From: Azadirachta indica
Taxonomy: Eukaryota > Streptophyta > Magnoliopsida > Sapindales > Meliaceae
NCBI GenBank assembly: GCA_022749755.1
Contig: CM040446.1
Location: 15,834,367-15,898,366, forward strand
DNA length: 64,000 nt
Direction: 5' to 3'
Shown piece after piece: positions 26,075-37,900 of this stretch. How positions within the stretch are numbered: the first letter of the stretch is position 1; every line of letters begins with the position of its first letter. Below the pieces are notes generated by a model. That model was not told the DNA's origin. It saw only the letters and a list, made by a program, of their open reading frames with translations, and made no database searches. Position numbers and translations under genes: made by a program.

Positions 26075-27823
26075 TCTCCTCACACGCTAGAAATTCTGAA
26101 AAAATAGCAAACAGAACGAAGAAATTACTTGCGAAACATAAACATATGCAAAATTACTGTTGAATTATTTATAACTTGTTATGTCAAAAAGTTTGAATTA
26201 TAAGAAGGAGGCGGTTATCTAGCAGCTGTTTTTTTTTTTTTTTTTTCTCTCTGTGCGTGCAGAATGTTGTGGAAGCAGAGAAAAAGTAGAGCGGGTGAAG
26301 TGAGAGTGAAGATTTGGTGAGAGAGAGAGTGAGTCGGCCTTGCTTCTGCTGTCATTTATAGAATTTAAACTTTGCGATTTCTGCGGAAAAGGCTTCGGAA
26401 CTTTGTATTCTTTTTTTTTATGTAATGTTATTTTTATTTTTATTTTATTTTTGGTATATGATTGGCTCGATTTGCTAGGGTCGTGAAAATTCACCGATTA
26501 GCGCGGCATGTCGTAATTTTCTCAGACGCAATTTCATTTTAGTACCTAATTGTTTGTACAATTTCTTTTTATTCCACTAATTTGAGTAGTATCACATTAA
26601 TCCCCAATTTCCCAATATTTCATTTTTGTTTCGCTACAATTCACGGAAACAAATTCTGTTAATTTTATCTAGTGAGAGAAAATCGTAAAATAGTCTTAAA
26701 AAACTCAATAAATTATGTATTTTATCTAATATTAAATAAAGACGATTGGAGCATTATAAAAAATGAAATATAATAGTAAAACAAACATATATCTATCATA
26801 TAGAGTCAAATGAGTTAAAGCAAATACAAGTTTTTACAAAAGATTTAGAGACTGAACTGAAAATTTCCCTGGTCCTTTTTTATCAATTTAAAATATAAAC
26901 ATTTTGAAATTTGTGAAAATGCAGTCTTTTAATTTGTCTCTGGGAAATATACAATAAAACGTAAAGCAACTACACAGAAAAACAAAAAGAATGGCAAATA
27001 GCTTAAGATGCACATGGCGTTGAATTCGATTATCTATTGCTTCCCATCCACTTAAAACGTTGAGAAAATTTTGATAGGATTAAATTAATAAAATTATATG
27101 AAGTATTTTCCTAGAAAGTTGAAGGATCGCAAATTTGAAAACGCATAAAACCACGAGAGATTAATTGGAATAAGTAATCTGCATTAACATCAAGAATTAA
27201 AGATTTACGTGAAAACAACAAAAAGCATCGTTATCACTTAGCAGGACTTCAAGATCAAATCCACAAGAGAAAGAAATCTAGAAGTTCAAGATAAAAGGGA
27301 ACACAATGCAGAGGCCACAGAGAGACAGAGAATAATCACCTCACATCGCATCTTTTTTAATGTACACCTGTGAAAGTGGAAGTTGAGAAAAAAGAAAGAG
27401 GACAGAGATAAGACAGTATTATTCATTTGTTTTTCAAATTGTAATCGGTTATCGTCATTTAATAGTAAGATGGACGCAAAGAAGTTGTGCCAAGCGTCCT
27501 CATTGCTTGTGTTTAATGGAAGAGAATATATTACCACTTAAACAATAATAAGATCTATTTATATTCCAAGTGTGGGATTAAGCGAGATTATATTCGGATT
27601 TGATGCTTCTTCAAAAGGCTTAGCTTGAAGTGGAAGTGATAACTCGGCTGGAAAATAGGCCGCCAATTGCTCTTCCGATCTGATTGTTCTAAAGTTTTAT
27701 GGGCTTTTAGGATTTTTTTTTTTTTTGGTGCTTATGACTTTCATGGGCCATCATTTTCCAACCGCATGTTGGATACTGCTTAGAAACAATAGTAGTTCCT
27801 CCGATTTAAATTCGGAGAGATTA
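26075..27823. other. SPS promoter side and adjacent AT-rich intergenic DNA
   Basis: The stretch just upstream of the SPS ATG probably holds its 5' UTR and promoter; a T-run lies at 26228-26246 and GA-rich DNA near 26310-26335. The rest is AT-rich without a supportable gene. Confidence 0.5.
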
Positions 27824-29094
27824 AAGACCAGTTTGAGATTCTTGTAGATTTTAAGAAAATCTACTTATGCTGTATTGTAAAAGTAATCAATTTTAAAACG
27901 AATCAGTTTAATGTTTGGTAAATTTGATATTCAAAAGTGCTGTAAATTTGAAAATCACTTTACTAGCGTTTGGTAAATTTTACTTTGAAAATATTGTAAT
28001 AATATAAATGACAGAAATAGGCATATGATATTGAATATTATTTTTTTTTTAAATATATTGAATTGTATTCGTTAATATATATAATATAAAATAATTTATA
28101 ATGATAAAAATAATTATTTTTATTATTAAATAGTGTCATTTCAATGTTGTATGATCTCAAATTTAATGAAGAACAAAATTTCAAAAAACATAAATTAAAG
28201 ATATGCAATATAATTCTCTCATTAAACTTCTGGCAATATTATTTCTCAAGATTTCCATTTCTTGAGCTCCCGATCCATTGGTAGTATAATGTTCTATGTG
28301 ATTATTGATCTCACTTTCAACTTCTTCATTGATTAACCATAAATAGGTTTGATTCAATAGGTAATATTAAAAAATTAAAACAAGAAACCTGAGTATAGAA
28401 CTTTTCCTATTAAACGGATCACAAATTAATTAAAGAAAAGATAATAATTGTAGTGAACTTTTATACAGAGTACGTGAATACACACTAGTTAAATTTTTCA
28501 ACTTTTATTGGGGTATGTTTCATCAATTATGTTAAATAAATGCTCTCTTTATTTCATTTTTTGTAACTATTTTAGTGAAGCATTTAAACAAACAAATATT
28601 AGGCATGAGTTTTTCTATCAACTATTACCTCTTTCTCAATAATAGAACTTATTTAAAATAAAATTCAAATTAACAGTACAAAAATTAGGAAAACATTAAA
28701 ACAAATCAAAGAACACTAAAATAAATCAACAGGTAATAAAATTACTGATCTTGATGATAACTATAAAGCAACAGTACTTGAACAATGTTTGAAGCAAAAA
28801 AAAAAATAATTTTGAAATAATAAAGTTTACGTGAAAGAAAATAAAGAATAGAATTTACGTGAAAAAAAAAATTTTAATATTTAAATTTTATTAAGAGTAA
28901 TTTTAGCTTTATATAATTTACGTTGGGATATAAAAAAAATTATAAATATAGGTAAAATAAACTTTCAAAATCTATTATAGGATAACATATTTTAAATCAA
29001 AGTAATTTTAAAAAAATTTATCCAATACTTAAAATTAATTTTAACAGTTAAAAATCATTTTTAATAATTCTGACCGCAATCTCAAACGGGCCTA
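27824..29094. mobile_element. possible hAT-like non-autonomous element, old and decayed
   Basis: GTTTGAGATT at 27831-27840 is matched by its exact reverse complement AATCTCAAAC at 29079-29088. The outer bases are related (GACCA versus the inverse of GGGCC), and weaker inverted similarity continues inward, with variants of AATGTTTGGTAAATTT on both sides. Plant hAT-derived MITEs often carry ends of the form GGCCCGTTTG. No coding capacity and no convincing 8-bp target duplication were seen, so this is a tentative call. Confidence 0.35.
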
Positions 29095-30754
29095 AATGTG
29101 GTGATCCAACGGTAATTGACTGCAAAATGAGCTTATTTGATATTTTATTTAATTAATGTCAATTACCAAATGGTACGAGAAAGTCATAGGATGTGATACA
29201 GCCACGTGGCACGCGTGGAGGTTCAGGGTAGTAAGTCTGCGTCACGTTACGGGTGACAACTGAACAAACTTGAGAGATGTTAATTAATGATTGTGCAACC
29301 CAAATATTGATTCGATTACTACAAGCCACCCAGAACCAGGTGCGTCCTAATTCTGATATTTGCCTTTTGCGCCTTCATGAATACTCTTTTTCTAGATTAC
29401 TGTCCCAAATCTTTAATTATTTCCTTTTAGATCCCTCTCACATTTAGTATTTAGCTTTTGTGTCCCTAGCATGACAATATAGTCAACCCAAAACTTTATC
29501 GAGCCAAGACGGGAATGAGATATTCAATGTAATTCAGCCATCAATTTAGCTCATTCATTCATGGAGCTTTTACATAATTAACTACGATATAATTAATATC
29601 ATTATCTAAATAAATTATGAAATATATACATATATATAAAAATTATTTTATTATCTAAATTATAATGATAAAATTTATTATTTGAAACAAATTTTGTATT
29701 CTGATTGATACGCGAATAAAGCCGCACTATAACATATTACTATGTACAAACTAATTATTTATAATATCTATCATTATAAATTTAAATACATGAAAATAGA
29801 TGTTTAATTCTCACTATTTTCTCCCATTATGTTTATTTTAAGAATATATAACCTTAGTGGATTTAGAAATCCATACGGCAAAATTCAAGAGATTCAATAC
29901 CCATTTGATTTGACTTTTTTATTGGTTAAAATAATTTTTTTTAATGATAAAAACTCTTATTAAATTTTTTGATGTCATTTAGTTGATACTGGAAAAGAGT
30001 TTTGAAGAATTAAAAAAGATATTTTCTTCCTACCGGAAGAAGTTTAAAATTTACGTTTTTTATAATAAAGCTTTTCCAACATTTTAAAATAGGTAACATT
30101 GTCAAAAATACCTTTATTTTATTTAAAAAATTTTAAATTATTTTTTTAAAATAAAACATTAAAAATTTATTTATTAAAATAATTACTTAAATTTTCTTAA
30201 AAGTTATTTATAATAATCAAGTGATTAATAAATTTTTGTTAAAATTTCTACTTATAAAAGTTTTACAGGCAAAAAATTTACTCCAAAAAACTTTACTTAA
30301 AAAGTTATATTAAACAAACCCTCAACCTAATAAAATTTTAGTAAATATGAATATCTTGTAAAACTTTAGATAATTAAAGATAAAAGACTTTTAATAAAGA
30401 TGTAATTCTCGTTTAATGGTCTATTCCTTTTATACATACCTTCTTGTGTTTAAGAATGACTCTATAAATATATACAACACACGAAATATGCATTAATATT
30501 ATTATGCATGCACAGATAAGAGAAAATTTAGGTACGTTTTCTAAAAATCCGAACAAATAGAGAGAACAAAGAGAACAGAGAAATTAAAGAAAAATAATAA
30601 TAATAATAAAGAAAAAGGCGGGTGGGAGACCAAACGAAAGGAACAAATTACTTTTCTCTAATTAATTATTATTATTAGATATTGGAAGAAATTAAAATAT
30701 TAAAAAGTATTATGTTAGGATCAAACTTCCGGCAATAAATTAATCTCGTATTAA

Positions 30755-30804
<50 letters not shown>

Positions 30805-31088
30805 TTAATGTTAAGCTGACTTCAATTACGCAATCTTCTGATTCTCTGATTCATGCATAGTCACGTTCATACTTTCCCACCGTAACCAATTAACTTTTCC
30901 TTTGATCCAAATATTTTCCCTTGTCTCGTTCATACGCGTCGCTGATTTAGTTTTCTTTCTCTTCCGTCGATTAAACCGCTCTCCGAGAAATCTCCTCCCA
31001 CAATGCCGGAAAATGTCTTTTCCGAGCTGAAAAGAACACAAGAATTTGAGACATAAAATTCCTGCCATCTGTGAAATTTTCCTGCAAA
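29095..31088. other. AT-rich intergenic DNA upstream of the synaptotagmin gene
   Basis: This stretch holds a perfect G-box (GCCACGTGGC, 29201-29210), an AT-rich segment at about 29980-30325 related to two others in the window, an ATT microsatellite, and the promoter region of the gene starting at 31089. No gene is visible. Confidence 0.5.
30756..30802. repeat. (ATT)n microsatellite, about 15-16 units
   Basis: An uninterrupted run of ATT units of about 47 bp lies about 290 bp upstream of the synaptotagmin start codon. It probably varies in length between individuals. Confidence 0.9.
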
Positions 31089-34000
31089 ATGTCGTTCTTC
31101 TTCGGTGTGTTTTTCGGAATCTGCTTCGGAATTGGGCTGATCGTCGCGTTTGCTCGCTATGAGAAGATCAGATCTCGGGGACGTTCCGAAATGGTATTCT
31201 GATACGTTTTTATTTTTTTTATGTGCAGATCTTTCAGCATTCAACATGCATGCATCCGCAGAAATCTTTCACATCACGACGTCGTTTCCCTCTCTTTTTT
31301 TTATTTTTATTTTTAACAATTTTCAGGATTGAAGGATTTGTCGTTCGTGGTTTCCTATATTTGACGAGTAGGCGGTTGTTGTTTGATTTATTTACATGTT
31401 TTCAGGCAAAAGTAGTGGCAGCATTTGCCCGGATGACGGTGCAAGATACAAGAAAAGTTATTCCACCTGAATTTTATCCTCCATGGGTTGTCTTTTCACA
31501 GAGACAGAAGGTAAGTTAAAATCACATTACAGACTACAATCAGTTCTTTATTGATCCTGCAACTGATATTGGATTCTTAACCATTTTCAGTTAAATTGGC
31601 TCAATCATCAGCTTGACAAACTCTGGCCATTCATTAATGAGGTAACTTAATAATCCTTTTGTTTAGGATCGCTGTGATTTCATCACAAGCAGTTGTAACT
31701 TCGAAACAAACCCTATTTCTGCTTGAATCTCGTGACTCTGATTATTTCTAATAATTATATGGTGACAAATAATGTTGTAGGCAGCATCAGAGCTGATAAG
31801 AAGTAACGTTGAGCCCATTCTCGAAAAATATAGGCCAGCTATTTTAGCTTCTCTTACGTTTTCAAAGTTGACACTTGGTACTGTGGCTCCACAATTCACA
31901 GGTTGGTTTAACATTTACAAGTTTGATACTTGCAAGAAAACAGAGCTGGTAGATAACTATTTTGTTTATTGAATGATGAACGTGTTGTTTAGGAGTTGCC
32001 ATTGTCGAAAGTGAAAGTGGAAATGAGGGGATTACCATGGAGTTGGAACTGCAGTGGGATGGTAACCCTAATATTGTACTTGATATTCGAACCAGAGTTG
32101 GTGTAGGACTGCCTGTACAGGTAATTTCTGCCTTATTACTCTATGCACTTTGCGAGCAAGAAACTTGAGCGTTATATTCTCTTATGGAAACTTTTTGAGC
32201 ACTTAAGAGAATTTTTTAAGTAATTGGGTTTTAAGTAATTGGGTTTTTAACTTTCTATTCCTTTTTATTATCATCTTGGTTTTAGGTGAAGAATATTGGA
32301 TTTACTGGGGTGTTCAGGTTAATCTTCAAACCGCTAGTGGATGAATTCCCCTGTTTTGGTGCTGTTGCTTATTCCTTGAGAGAAAGGGTCAGTTACAATC
32401 ATCTAGAGTTTCTTAAAATCATGCAGAAAACTATCTGTCGATCATATTGCTTAATTGTTCCTTTGCTGCTTCTACAAGCAGAAAGATTTGGATTTTACGC
32501 TTAAGATTATTGGTGGTGATATATCGTCAATTCCAGGGATCTCTGATGCTATTGAGGTTTGAGCAAAACTCTGTCCTGGGTTCTCATGTTACTTATCTCA
32601 TACAGGACTTATGACTAATTTTTTTCATTCAACTTTGTGCAGGAAACAATCCGCGATGCTATAGAAGATTCAATAACATGGCCCGTTCGGCAAATTATAC
32701 CCATATTACCTGGAGATTACAGGTATTTTTTTATTTTTGCTTTAGTTCCTGAATCATAGTCTTGCTGATTTAAAATGTTGTAAGTTTTAGTGACTTGGAG
32801 TTGAGGCCTTGTGGCTCATTAGATGTGAAGCTTGTGCAAGCCAAAGAATTGACAAATAAAGACGTCATTGGGAAATCTGATCCTTTTGTTGTGTTATTTG
32901 TGCGTCCCCTGCGAGACAGAATGAAGACCAGCAAAACAATTGTATGGAAACTCACCCTTCTATGCCTACATTTACCAAGTTTTTCAATCTGGGAGGGAAT
33001 AAATATTTATTGTAAATTCAGGATAACGAACTGAATCCAATTTGGAATGAGCACTTTGAGTTCACAGTTGAAGATCCAACAACTCAACACTTGACAGTGA
33101 GAGTCTTTGATGATGAAGGACCTGTTCGTGCCCCTGAAATTATCGGTGTTGCTCATGTGCCACTAAAGGACCTTGAGCCTGGTAAAGTGAAGGATATATG
33201 GTTGAAACTGGTTAAAGATGTGGAGGTCCAAAGGGATAGAAAAAACAGGGGTCAGGTGAGAATTTCAATTGAATATTTTTGTGTCATTGCCTTTTGATTG
33301 ACCGCATGGAATGCGAGTGCTCAGTTTCCACTGTCAAATTATTGCCGGCTTGTAAAATTTTTCTTGCCATTAGGTGCATTTGGAGCTGTTATACTGTCCT
33401 TATGGCACGGAGAGCAGCCTTAAGAACCCTTTCAACTCAGATTTTGCATTGACCACACTGGAGAAGAGCCTTAAGGGTGGAGCAGATGAAAGGGAAACTG
33501 CCGAACTTGTAAAGACGGCAACTCAAAAGAAAAAGGATGTCATTGTGAGGGGAGTATTATCCGTCACAGTGATAGCTGCCGAAAACTTGCCAAAAGTAGA
33601 TTTGATAGGAAAGGCTGACCCCTTTGTTGTCCTTGCACTAAAGAAAGCTGGAAACAAATCAAAAACTAGGGTGAGTTTCAGATTTCCAGCTACAACAACC
33701 AACCATGCTTTATATTCATCTTTGTAGCAGGAAGGTAAGAAACATGGTTTGAGTCAAGGAAAGTCTCAAAAAACTAATAATTTTTGTTTTTGGTTTTTCT
33801 CTCTCAGGTTGCACATGACACCCTGAATCCAGTTTGGAATCAGACATTTGACTTTGTTGTGGAGGATGGGCAACATGAAATGCTAATTCTGGAAGTGTAC
33901 GATCATGACACTTTCGGGAAGGTAAAATTCCACAGTACTCTCATCGTGTTCTGAATTTTTTGAACCGATCCAAATAAATACTACAACCTTGTACAGTTCG

Positions 34001-34177
34001 ATTTATAATTTTCCTATATGAATCATTCAGGATAAATTGGGAAGATGCATCATGACACTCACCAGGGTCATGATGGAAGGTGAGATTCAGGACTCTTTTC
34101 CTATTGATGGCACCAAATCAGGAAAGCTCTTTTTGAATCTCAAGTGGACTCCTCAGCTAGTATTCCGCGAATCTTGA
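31089..34177 (+). CDS. plant synaptotagmin (SYT4/SYT5 type), SMP and two C2 domains
   Basis: Exons: 31089-31193, 31406-31510, 31591-31641, 31781-31901, 31993-32120, 32286-32387, 32482-32556, 32643-32722, 32791-32941, 33022-33255, 33374-33670, 33808-33921, 34031-34177; 569 residues. The N-terminal membrane anchor (FFFGVFFGICFGIGLIVAFA) is followed by an SMP lipid-transfer domain (about 68-250, with LNWLNHQLDKLWPFINEAAS and VKNIGFTGVFRLIFKPLVDE). C2A (about 262-385) has DPFVVLFVRPL and LNPIWNEHFEF. C2B (about 445-560) has GKADPFVVLALKKAG and LNPVWNQTFDFVVEDG. It ends LFLNLKWTPQLVFRES. C2 domains bind Ca2+ and phospholipids; the family tethers ER to plasma membrane and transfers lipid. Aspartates are present in both C2 loops, so Ca2+ binding is plausible. 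Assignment to SYT4 versus SYT5 needs a tree. Confidence 0.95.
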
Positions 34178-34903
34178 TCATCAGAGGTGATATAACATAC
34201 TTTTTGATGCCAAAATATCTTTCGGATGTCCTTCATCCAGCTTGGCAAATTTAACCAGAATGCTATGCTGTAAAGAAATAGAAGAAGAAAGCAGTTTATA
34301 GAATGGTGTGCTGTCCTCATAGCAGGACTTAAACAAAGCAGAAACTGGAATATACAAAATATCTCAGGCCAGTGTGTTTATTATAGGTACCATACAGATT
34401 ATCTGAGCAAAATTTTTGAGGAAACAAATGTACAGTTGGATTGTTCTAGCCGGCACTGCAGAAAACGGAGTTTCTGTTATTGTAGACATTGAACATGTTT
34501 AATCATATGTTCTGTCTTTCGTTTTTTTTTTTTTTTTTTTTTTTGTAAATGTATAACAAAAAGCCGGGGGGAAAATTCCATGAAAATTGATATTCTTTCA
34601 TTCATGATTATCAAATATATGTTGTCCTCACAAAGAGGTCAAACTTATATGTTTGACGAAATGAAAACCAACAAATAAACTACAAGTGGAACAGAATTTT
34701 CTATACAAAAACTCCTTCGCTGTGGAGATGTTCTCGGAAAACAAGCTGGCCATTTGCTTGGACATATAAATGCATGAATTTTTTATTCACCTAAACTGAA
34801 CATCATACTTCATTCTCCTGCAATGAAGTGGCGATTCCCCCAAGTTAAAAAATTTGATAGCCCCAGCATACCAAAAGAGATTTGTGAAAACAAGCAATAA
34901 ACT
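34178..34903. other. convergent intergenic region between SYT and PAP genes
   Basis: The synaptotagmin (+) and purple acid phosphatase (-) genes end toward each other about 730 bp apart. The region probably contains both 3' UTRs, which may overlap. A long T-run lies at about 34522-34543. Confidence 0.6.
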
Positions 34904-37900
34904 TCAACTTTCAGCCTTAAGATACTTCTTGAGCCTCCTCCTCCGCAGATTGGTAGCCCTGTATGGCATCCCAGAGCAATTTGAAAATTGGTTAGATCAA
35001 ACAGAGACATATAACTACACAAATCTGTCTTATTTTCCAGCTAGCTGCATCCTTTGACTAACATTCCCATTAAATGATAGGTTTTCATTAATGTAACCAG
35101 ACAACTAAAATATATGCCAAATAGGGAGTAATAAGTAGCAATTGTTTCAAAATATATAACAGTGTCGTTTAAATTTCTCCAATTTAGGACCTAACTCAGC
35201 ATGTAATGGGCCAGCAAAAAGTACATGGCAGTTAGTAAAGGTCCTCATCGTAAATCTCACAAGTTTTTCTTTTATCAGGCTCCTAGTTTTGAATTCTTAA
35301 ACACACGTCAACCATAATTGGTTAATAAATTTTGATTGAGTTTTCCAGTTTTTACGCACTTTCTGATTGGTTTTGAGGCTGAGACACAATGCCAAGGGGG
35401 ACTAAGAGAAAAGAGACCATCCTTCTTATGAGAAACAGAAGCAAGAAGAGACTAAACTTACCAGTATTGGTTGCGGAATACTACTGAATCAGTTGGTACT
35501 TTCTTTCCACCATCATTTCGGTTCCAGTGGTAGAAGGCATGGGTCCTGTTCTTAATCTCCAATGTAGAATGACCATAACTGGCTTCTCGGAATGCAGAAT
35601 ATTCTGGTTGTGGATCTAAAAACCTAATGATAAATTGAAAGTGAGAGAAATTGATTCGTATTTCTTGAATGAGTTAATGTACAATACTAGCCTTTATATA
35701 GCCTTTACAAAACAATATATGAGAAAATAAAGAATATGTAATTATGTACAATATTTATGAAAAGAAATCAAAATAATAAAAGGGGAAGAAATCATAGTAA
35801 AGAAGGAAAAATTGTTAATAATATTGATTAACAAAATTAAAAAAAAAAAAAAAAAATCAGCTTGATTTCATTAATCAATCATCATTAATAGCCCCCCTTC
35901 AAACTCAAGATGGTTAGTAGAAGTTATCTTGAGTTTGGACATTCGATCACGAAAATGCTTAGGATGATAACTTTTGTGAACATATCCGTTGGTTGGTTTG
36001 AAGAAGGGATCGAACGAAAGGTAATAGTGTCTTGAATGATATGCTGACGAAATGACAGTTAACTTTAATACGTTTAGTGTGCTCATGGAAGACGTCATTG
36101 TGAGCAATCTGAATAGCACTACTATTGTCACAAACTAGAGAAATGGGATCAAAATGACAAACACCCATATCACTAAGAAGTTAATGAAGTCAAGTAATCT
36201 CCTAAGTAATATCTGCAAGAGCACGGTATTCTGTCTCCACGCTAAACCTTGCAATAACAGTTTACTTCTTACAATTCCTAAAAATAAGAGAATCACTTAG
36301 AAAAATATAAAGGTCGGTGATAAAGTGTCGGTCAATAGGATCACTAGTCCAGTCTGCATCAGAAAAAGCACGTAACTATAAAGATGAACAAATAGAGAAA
36401 TGCAGCTCATGAAATAGAATGCCCTTAATGTAACGAAGAATATGAAGAACAGCTGTATAATGAGGAGAGTGCAGAGCAGACGTGTACTGACTCATAATAT
36501 GAACAACATAAGAGATGTCAAGTCGAGTAACTGTGAGATAAATTAAACTACCAACTAGCTGTCGATAAAGGGTGGCATCTTTAAGTAAAACCTCGTCAAG
36601 AGGCGTGAGTTTGGCATTAGGTTTTAAAGGAGTAGAAGCAATTTTACTGTTAGTTAACCCAACTCGAGCAAGGAGATTTGATGCATACTTGGTTTGAGAA
36701 AGATAGTAGCCATCAGACTCAGAAAGTAGTTAAGATGGCCAAGATCCTTCATCTCAAAATGCTACTAAAGTGAGGTCTTGAGAGCATATATTCCATCAAT
36801 ATCATCACCAGTAATAATCATATCATCCACATAAAGTAAGAGAAGAATATAGCCATGATTTGTGTTGTGAATAAAAAGAGCTATATCATAAGAGATAGAG
36901 TGAAAACCAAGTTGCTGAATGGTAGTGCTAAACTTGGCAAACCAAGCTCGAGAAACCTGTTTGAAACCGTACAAGGCACGACGAAACTTGTAGACTTTGC
37001 GTGGTGGGTGGGAATATCTTGAAGGAGGGTTCATATAAACATCTTCATTGAGATCACCATTAAGGAAAGTATTTTCAACATCCATCTGAAACAGTATCCA
37101 TTGGCGTATAGCAGCTATGGACAAAAGGTTTCGTACAGATGTCATATGGGCAACAGAGGCAAAGGTTTCTTTATAGTCGATACCATATTCTTGATTAAAT
37201 CACTTAGCAACCAGTCTGGCTTTGTACTGTTTAATAGAACCATTAGCTTTACTTTTGATTTTGTAAACCAATTTGTAGCCAATTGCTGATTTTTGAGGTG
37301 GTAGATCAACCAGATCCCATGTATGTGATTTTTCAAGTGCCTGTAGTTCTTTTGCCATTATTTGTTGCCAAACAAGATTAAAACTGGCCTCGGAACAAGA
37401 TTGAGACTTATACAAGGAAAAAGTAGTAGAAAAACAATAATGATCTTGAAGTCTAACAAGAAGTTCCCTTATTCAATTGAATTGATGAGGTGAAGGACGA
37501 AGATCAAAGAGTAAGACAAAGAAACAGTAAAGGTGTCAGATGTGGACCTAAAAGACGAAATCGTCAGCTCAGGAATAGGCAGTAGTGCAGTGGATATATC
37601 TATTGAGGGCCCATCTGAATTACCTGCATCAGTGTTATTAAGAAACAAATCTATAGAATTGTGAGTAAAGAAGAGAGTAAAATTAAACTCGGAATGAAAA
37701 CTAGAAATGAAGGAGAACATTTTGTGTTCTCAGAAGACTACATGTTTAGATATAAGGAGTCGATTGGACACAAGATCTTAACACCTATAACTTTTTGTGT
37801 TCAATGCCATATCCTAGAAAACAATATAAATGAGCACAAGATTCTAGTTTGGTATATTCATAAGGTTGTAGAAAAATAAAGCAGGTACAACCAAAGACTT

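Noticed and set aside
34810..35057. ORFs on both strands near the SYT/PAP junction
   Set aside because: They are shadows of the last PAP exon (34958-34904) and its intron; the PAP frame explains the conservation.
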